36,004 nt of DNA. Source: Lachnospiraceae bacterium. GTDB lineage: Bacteria; Bacillota; Clostridia; Lachnospirales; Lachnospiraceae. How positions within the stretch are numbered: the first letter of the stretch is position 1; each line of letters starts with the position of its first letter. Position numbers and translations under genes: made by a program. Location: positions 1 through 36,004 of the forward strand of contig SFGF01000035.1 in assembly GCA_004556655.1 (NCBI GenBank), written 5' to 3'. Under the pieces are notes generated by a model that was not told where the DNA came from, did no database searches, and was given only the letters and a program-made list of their open reading frames with translations. This document shows, piece by piece, positions 32,498 through 36,004 of the stretch.

Positions 32498-34063
32498 TTA
32501 TTTCGCGTAATCCACAACTCTGCTTTCTCTGATTACATTGACTTTAATCTGTCCAGGATATTCCAGTTCAGCCTCAATCTGTTTGGAAATATCTCTTGCA
32601 AGTAATACCATATCGGAATCATTGACATGATCCGGTAATACCATAATACGAACCTCTCGTCCTGCCTGAATAGCATAGGATTTGTCAACTCCCTTAAAGG
32701 AATTGGTAATATCTTCTAACTGTTTCAATCTGTTTGTATATGTTTCCAGTGTTTCTCTTCGTGCACCAGGTCTTGCTGCGGAAATCGCATCAGCAGCCTG
32801 TACAAGACAGGCGATCAATGATTCCGGTTCCACATCACCATGATGTGCCTCCACTGCATTGATAACCAATGGAGATTCCTTATATTTTCTGCACAAATCC
32901 ACACCAATTTGAATATGGGAACCTTCCACTTCGTGATCGATGGATTTTCCGATATCATGTAATAAACCGGCACGTTTTGCCATACGGACATCCGTACCAA
33001 CTTCAGCTGCCAGCAAGCCAGCCAGCTGAGCAACCTCAATCGAATGCTTCAGAGCATTCTGACCGTAACTGGAGCGGAATTTCATTCTTCCCAACAGTCT
33101 GATCAATTCCGGATGAATGCCATGAACACCTACTTCCAGAGCGGCATTCTCGCCTTCTTCACGGATCATGGTCTCAACTTCTTTCTGAGCTTTTTCCACC
33201 ATCTCCTCAATGCGGGCCGGATGGATTCTTCCATCCACAATCAATTTTTCAAGTGCGATTCTTGCCACTTCACGACGAATCGGATCAAACGCAGACAAAA
33301 CGACTGCCTCAGGGGTATCATCAATTATCAGATCCACTCCTGTCAGTGTCTCCAGCGTACGAATATTTCTTCCTTCACGTCCGATGATTCGTCCTTTCAT
33401 CTCATCACTTGGAAGCTGTACCACAGAAATCGTGGTTTCGGATACGTGATCCACCGCACATTTCTGAATAGCAGTAACCACATATTCCTTTGCTTTTTTT
33501 GCTGCATCCTCTTTTGCTTTTGATTCCAGCTCCTTATAGAGTTTTGCAGTATCAATTTTTACTTCATCTTCAACAGATTTTAAAAGATATTCCTTTGCCT
33601 GTTCGGAGGTAAGGCCTGAGATTCTCTCAAGTTCCTGTACTCCCTGGTCATGTAATTCGTCAACCTTTTTTTCTTTCTTTCTTAATTCTGCTTCTTTTGC
33701 TGTATACTCTGCTTCTTTTTTCTCAATAGCATCTGCTTTTCGATCCACAGATTCTTCTTTCGCCAGTACACGCTTTTCATACTTTTGCAGCTCGTTCCTT
33801 CTCTCCTTGGTCTCTTTTTCCAGTTCATTTCTGGTTTTTAATGATTCCTCTTTCGCTTCCAGAAGAGCTTCTCGTTTCTTGGTTTCAGCGGTTTTCAAAG
33901 CTTCATCTATGATGTTTCTTGCTTTTTCTTCTGCTGTCCCAATCTTTTCAGCATCCTGTTTAACCTTATTGGACACAGCGACCTTGCAAGTAACGGGAAC
34001 TGCGATAAGCAGCGTGATAGCTACAGCAACAAATGCAACAATAAAATACATTGCGTTTGCCAC
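32498..34063 (-). CDS. rny: Ribonuclease Y
   Basis: 521 residues, the usual length. One N-terminal membrane helix (about 5-25), a long charged coiled coil (about 30-190), a KH domain with GRIIGREGRNI, and an HD domain with HDIGKSIDHE whose His-Asp pair binds metal. RNase Y is the main membrane-bound endonuclease starting mRNA decay in Firmicutes. Translation begins at GTG, 7 bases after GGAGG. The ribosome site is inside AGGAGgtgCTCCT, a small hairpin that would mask it. A promoter lies upstream, so it is separate from recX. Confidence 0.95.
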   Translation of the reverse strand: MANAMYFIVAFVAVAITLLIAVPVTCKVAVSNKVKQDAEKIGTAEEKARNIIDEALKTAETKKREALLEAKEESLKTRNELEKETKERRNELQKYEKRVLAKEESVDRKADAIEKKEAEYTAKEAELRKKEKKVDELHDQGVQELERISGLTSEQAKEYLLKSVEDEVKIDTAKLYKELESKAKEDAAKKAKEYVVTAIQKCAVDHVSETTISVVQLPSDEMKGRIIGREGRNIRTLETLTGVDLIIDDTPEAVVLSAFDPIRREVARIALEKLIVDGRIHPARIEEMVEKAQKEVETMIREEGENAALEVGVHGIHPELIRLLGRMKFRSSYGQNALKHSIEVAQLAGLLAAEVGTDVRMAKRAGLLHDIGKSIDHEVEGSHIQIGVDLCRKYKESPLVINAVEAHHGDVEPESLIACLVQAADAISAARPGARRETLETYTNRLKQLEDITNSFKGVDKSYAIQAGREVRIMVLPDHVNDSDMVLLARDISKQIEAELEYPGQIKVNVIRESRVVDYAK

Positions 34064-34110
34064 AGGAGCACCTCCTTATTTAATTTTCATTGTACGATTA
34101 CAACGTTATA

Positions 34111-34139
34111 ATTTTATAATGATTTCACGAATTTGTCAA
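34111..34139 (-). promoter_or_regulatory. rny promoter
   Basis: Consensus TTGACA (34134-34139), 17-base spacer, TAAAAT (34111-34116) on the minus strand, just after recX. Confidence 0.65.
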
Positions 34140-34155
34140 CGGATTCCCTCTGTTT

Positions 34156-34773
34156 TTATGAAAACCGCTCAAAAAAATCATGAAACACTTTCCATATATC
34201 GCTGCTGCTGAATCCTTTTCTCATAAGATATCCATAATGCCTGCGTATTTCCTTTTCATCTGCCGACTGTGGATTTTTACAGCGTTTTTCAAGAATACTT
34301 CGAATCAATTCTGTTTCATCCTGCTCATCTTCTATCTTTTCCCGACAGGCTGCTATCATCTCACGGGAAACTCCTTTTTTCTCCAGCTCAAATTCCGCCT
34401 GTTTTCTGCTCTTGCGCCCCTCACTGCAGGAGAGATATCTACCAACATATCTCTCATCATCCAGATAATGGTACGCTTTGACATATGCGATTGCGATATC
34501 CACGGCTTTCTGCGTATACTCTCCCTGCTCAAGCTTTTTTCTCAATTGCGCTTCCGTATAATCCATCCGATTCAGAAGATGCATAGCACGTAGTTTTGCT
34601 CTTTTGATCAGTATCTCTTCCTGTATCTCTACAAAAAGCTCATATGGCAATTCCATATTTTCTTTCAGTCCGTAACGAGAAAGCTCGCCTTTGTACAAGA
34701 CAAAGGCAAGCTGTTCATCTGTCATAACACGATACTTCTGTTTTGTTACAGGTATGATTTCCGTAATCATCAT
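34156..34773 (-). CDS. recX: RecA regulator RecX
   Basis: 205 residues, made of three-helix repeats. Typical pieces are AMHLLNRMDYTEAQLRKKLEQGEYT and DDERYVGRYLSC, then KGVSREMI. RecX binds the RecA filament and limits its activity. It overlaps the recA stop as ATGATGA, and uses the LexA-controlled recA promoter. A second ATG follows directly, so the exact start is uncertain by one codon. Confidence 0.93.
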   Translation of the reverse strand: MMITEIIPVTKQKYRVMTDEQLAFVLYKGELSRYGLKENMELPYELFVEIQEEILIKRAKLRAMHLLNRMDYTEAQLRKKLEQGEYTQKAVDIAIAYVKAYHYLDDERYVGRYLSCSEGRKSRKQAEFELEKKGVSREMIAACREKIEDEQDETELIRSILEKRCKNPQSADEKEIRRHYGYLMRKGFSSSDIWKVFHDFFERFS

Positions 34774-35816
34774 ACGTTTTCATCTTCCGATTCGGATATT
34801 TTCTCCTGTGTCTTGGATTCTTCCGCCAGACCATAATGTGCACGAACTTTCTGCTCCACTTCCGCAGCAATCTCCGGATTCTCCTTCAGATAATTCTTTG
34901 CATTTTCACGTCCCTGACCAATTTTTCCGTCATTATATGCAAACCATGCACCGCTCTTCTGTATAATCCCCAGATTCACAGCCAGATCCAGAATATCACT
35001 TTCTTTGGATATCCCTTTACCAAACATAATATCAAACTCAGCTTCCTTAAATGGAGGTGCGATCTTATTCTTTACCACTTTGATTCTTGTACGGTTTCCA
35101 ATTACTTCACCGCCCTGCTTCAAAGACTCGGTTCTTCTTACATCCATACGGATCGAAGCATAGAACTTCAGTGCACGTCCTCCTGTTGTAGTTTCCGGAT
35201 TTCCGAACATCACACCGATTTTTTCACGAAGCTGATTAATAAAAATAACAATACAATTTGATTTGCTGACAACACCTGTAAGTTTTCGAAGAGCCTGTGA
35301 CATCAGTCTCGCCTGAAGTCCCATATGAGACTCACCCATATCGCCCTCAATCTCAGCTTTCGGAACCAGTGCTGCCACAGAGTCCACAATAATAATATCA
35401 ATAGCACCGGAACGAACCATAGTCTCTGTAATCTCCAGAGCCTGTTCTCCGTTATCCGGCTGAGAAATGTACAGTTCGTCAATATCTACGCCAATATTCT
35501 TTGCATATACAGGATCCAATGCATGCTCCGCATCGATAAATCCAGCAATTCCTCCTCTTTTCTGTACTTCTGCTACCATATGTAAAGCAACCGTTGTTTT
35601 ACCGCTGGATTCCGGTCCATAGATCTCAATAATTCTTCCTCTCGGAACACCGCCCACTCCAAGAGCAATATCCAGACTCAGGGACCCTGTGGGAACTGTC
35701 TGTACATTAATATCTTTTCCCGAATCTCCCAGTTTCATCACGGAACCTTTTCCAAACTGCTTCTCAATCTGTCCCAGAGCCGCATCCAACGCTTTTAATT
35801 TATCTTCCTTAACCAT
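34770..35816 (-). CDS. recA: Recombinase A
   Basis: 348 residues. Walker A GPESSGKTT, the FIDAEHALD box, the loop with NQLREKIGVMFGNPETTTGG and a C-terminal acidic tail are all present. RecA forms the strand-exchange filament and triggers LexA self-cleavage. The frame is open to 35930, but AAGGAG lies before the ATG at 35816, and the LexA box and promoter lie inside the longer frame, so the longer start is excluded. It is followed by recX with overlap. Confidence 0.98.
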   Translation of the reverse strand: MVKEDKLKALDAALGQIEKQFGKGSVMKLGDSGKDINVQTVPTGSLSLDIALGVGGVPRGRIIEIYGPESSGKTTVALHMVAEVQKRGGIAGFIDAEHALDPVYAKNIGVDIDELYISQPDNGEQALEITETMVRSGAIDIIIVDSVAALVPKAEIEGDMGESHMGLQARLMSQALRKLTGVVSKSNCIVIFINQLREKIGVMFGNPETTTGGRALKFYASIRMDVRRTESLKQGGEVIGNRTRIKVVKNKIAPPFKEAEFDIMFGKGISKESDILDLAVNLGIIQKSGAWFAYNDGKIGQGRENAKNYLKENPEIAAEVEQKVRAHYGLAEESKTQEKISESEDENV

Positions 35817-35840
35817 AATATTCTCCTTTTTCCGAAAATG

Positions 35841-35854
35841 CGAACTTATGTTCG
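35841..35854. promoter_or_regulatory. LexA (DinR) SOS box of recA
   Basis: CGAACTTATGTTCG, a perfect match to the symmetric Firmicutes SOS box CGAAC-N4-GTTCG, lying between the recA -10 box and the ribosome site. LexA itself is not in the window. Confidence 0.9.
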
Positions 35855-35865
35855 TTGTTGTTACC

Positions 35866-35894
35866 ATAGTATTACACTTTTTTTCACTTGTCAA
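35866..35894 (-). promoter_or_regulatory. recA promoter
   Basis: Consensus TTGACA (35889-35894), 17-base spacer, TACTAT (35866-35871) on the minus strand, with the LexA box about 12 bases downstream. Confidence 0.75.
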
Positions 35895-35982
35895 CTGATA
35901 TTTTGCTTGAGTTTCCGCAGTCTTATCCACAAGACACTAAATCTGTTGTATTAATTATACACAACTTAAAAAAAATGCCAAA

Positions 35983-36004
35983 AACATAAGGAATCCTGTT
36001 CCTT
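35983..36004 (-). terminator. Probable terminator of the gene upstream of recA
   Basis: On the minus strand AAGGAA, a 5-base loop and TTCCTT are followed after three bases by five T residues. The window ends in the stem, so the full hairpin may be longer. Confidence 0.55.

Noticed and set aside
35817..35930. 38-codon N-terminal extension of RecA
   Set aside because: It contains the LexA box and promoter, and RecA family alignment begins at the later ATG.

Overview
The window looks like a chromosomal segment of a low-to-moderate GC, Gram-positive anaerobe of the Clostridia, most likely a gut Lachnospiraceae (Blautia/Dorea/Ruminococcus-like). The reasons are the recA-recX-rny order, the scpA-scpB-D-Ala-D-Ala carboxypeptidase cluster, a pyrophosphate-type phosphofructokinase, a biotin-dependent sodium-pump decarboxylase operon, strong GGAGG ribosome sites and TTGACA/TATAAT promoters. 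This is an assignment from gene content only. I found no rRNA, tRNA or CRISPR array.

Layout: 1-2892 is a scarred accessory region. It holds the C-terminal stub of a Tn916-type tyrosine integrase, an intact AAA/DUF4143 ATPase whose stop codon touches the stub, and about 1 kb with no convincing gene. 2893-7323 is a plus-strand operon of three genes: a MATE transporter, a protein with a divergent helix-turn-helix, and a 712-residue STAND (NB-ARC-TPR) ATPase. It is the best candidate here for an undescribed system. 7523-11503 is a minus-strand operon behind a good promoter: Spx/ArsC-like protein, DUF2284 cysteine-rich protein, a 33-codon remnant that may be the tail of mcrB, mcrC-like nuclease, Gfo/Idh/MocA oxidoreductase, and metallophosphoesterase. 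11522-15780 is a MarR-controlled heterodimeric ABC exporter with a near-perfect operator palindrome.

15790-17500 carries a formate/nitrite-family channel preceded by what I read as a ZTP (pfl) riboswitch with an overlapping terminator, and bioY with a BirA-like operator over its -35 box. Then come a GNAT acetyltransferase, a GH2 glycosidase with an extra Met-rich helical tail, and an orphan HicB-type antitoxin. 21044-26385 is a five-gene biotin-dependent decarboxylase operon that encodes two different carboxyltransferases, one shared biotin carrier, one sodium-pump subunit, and an OadG fused to a lipoprotein domain. The nearby bioY would supply its cofactor.

26424-36004 is mostly core genome on the minus strand: PPi-type pfk with a hairpin leader, a zinc-ribbon/YARHG membrane protein, dacF-like carboxypeptidase, scpB, scpA, a YkuE-like phosphoesterase, rny with a possible self-masking ribosome site, recX, and recA under a perfect LexA box. 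The last bases look like the terminator of the next gene outside the window.
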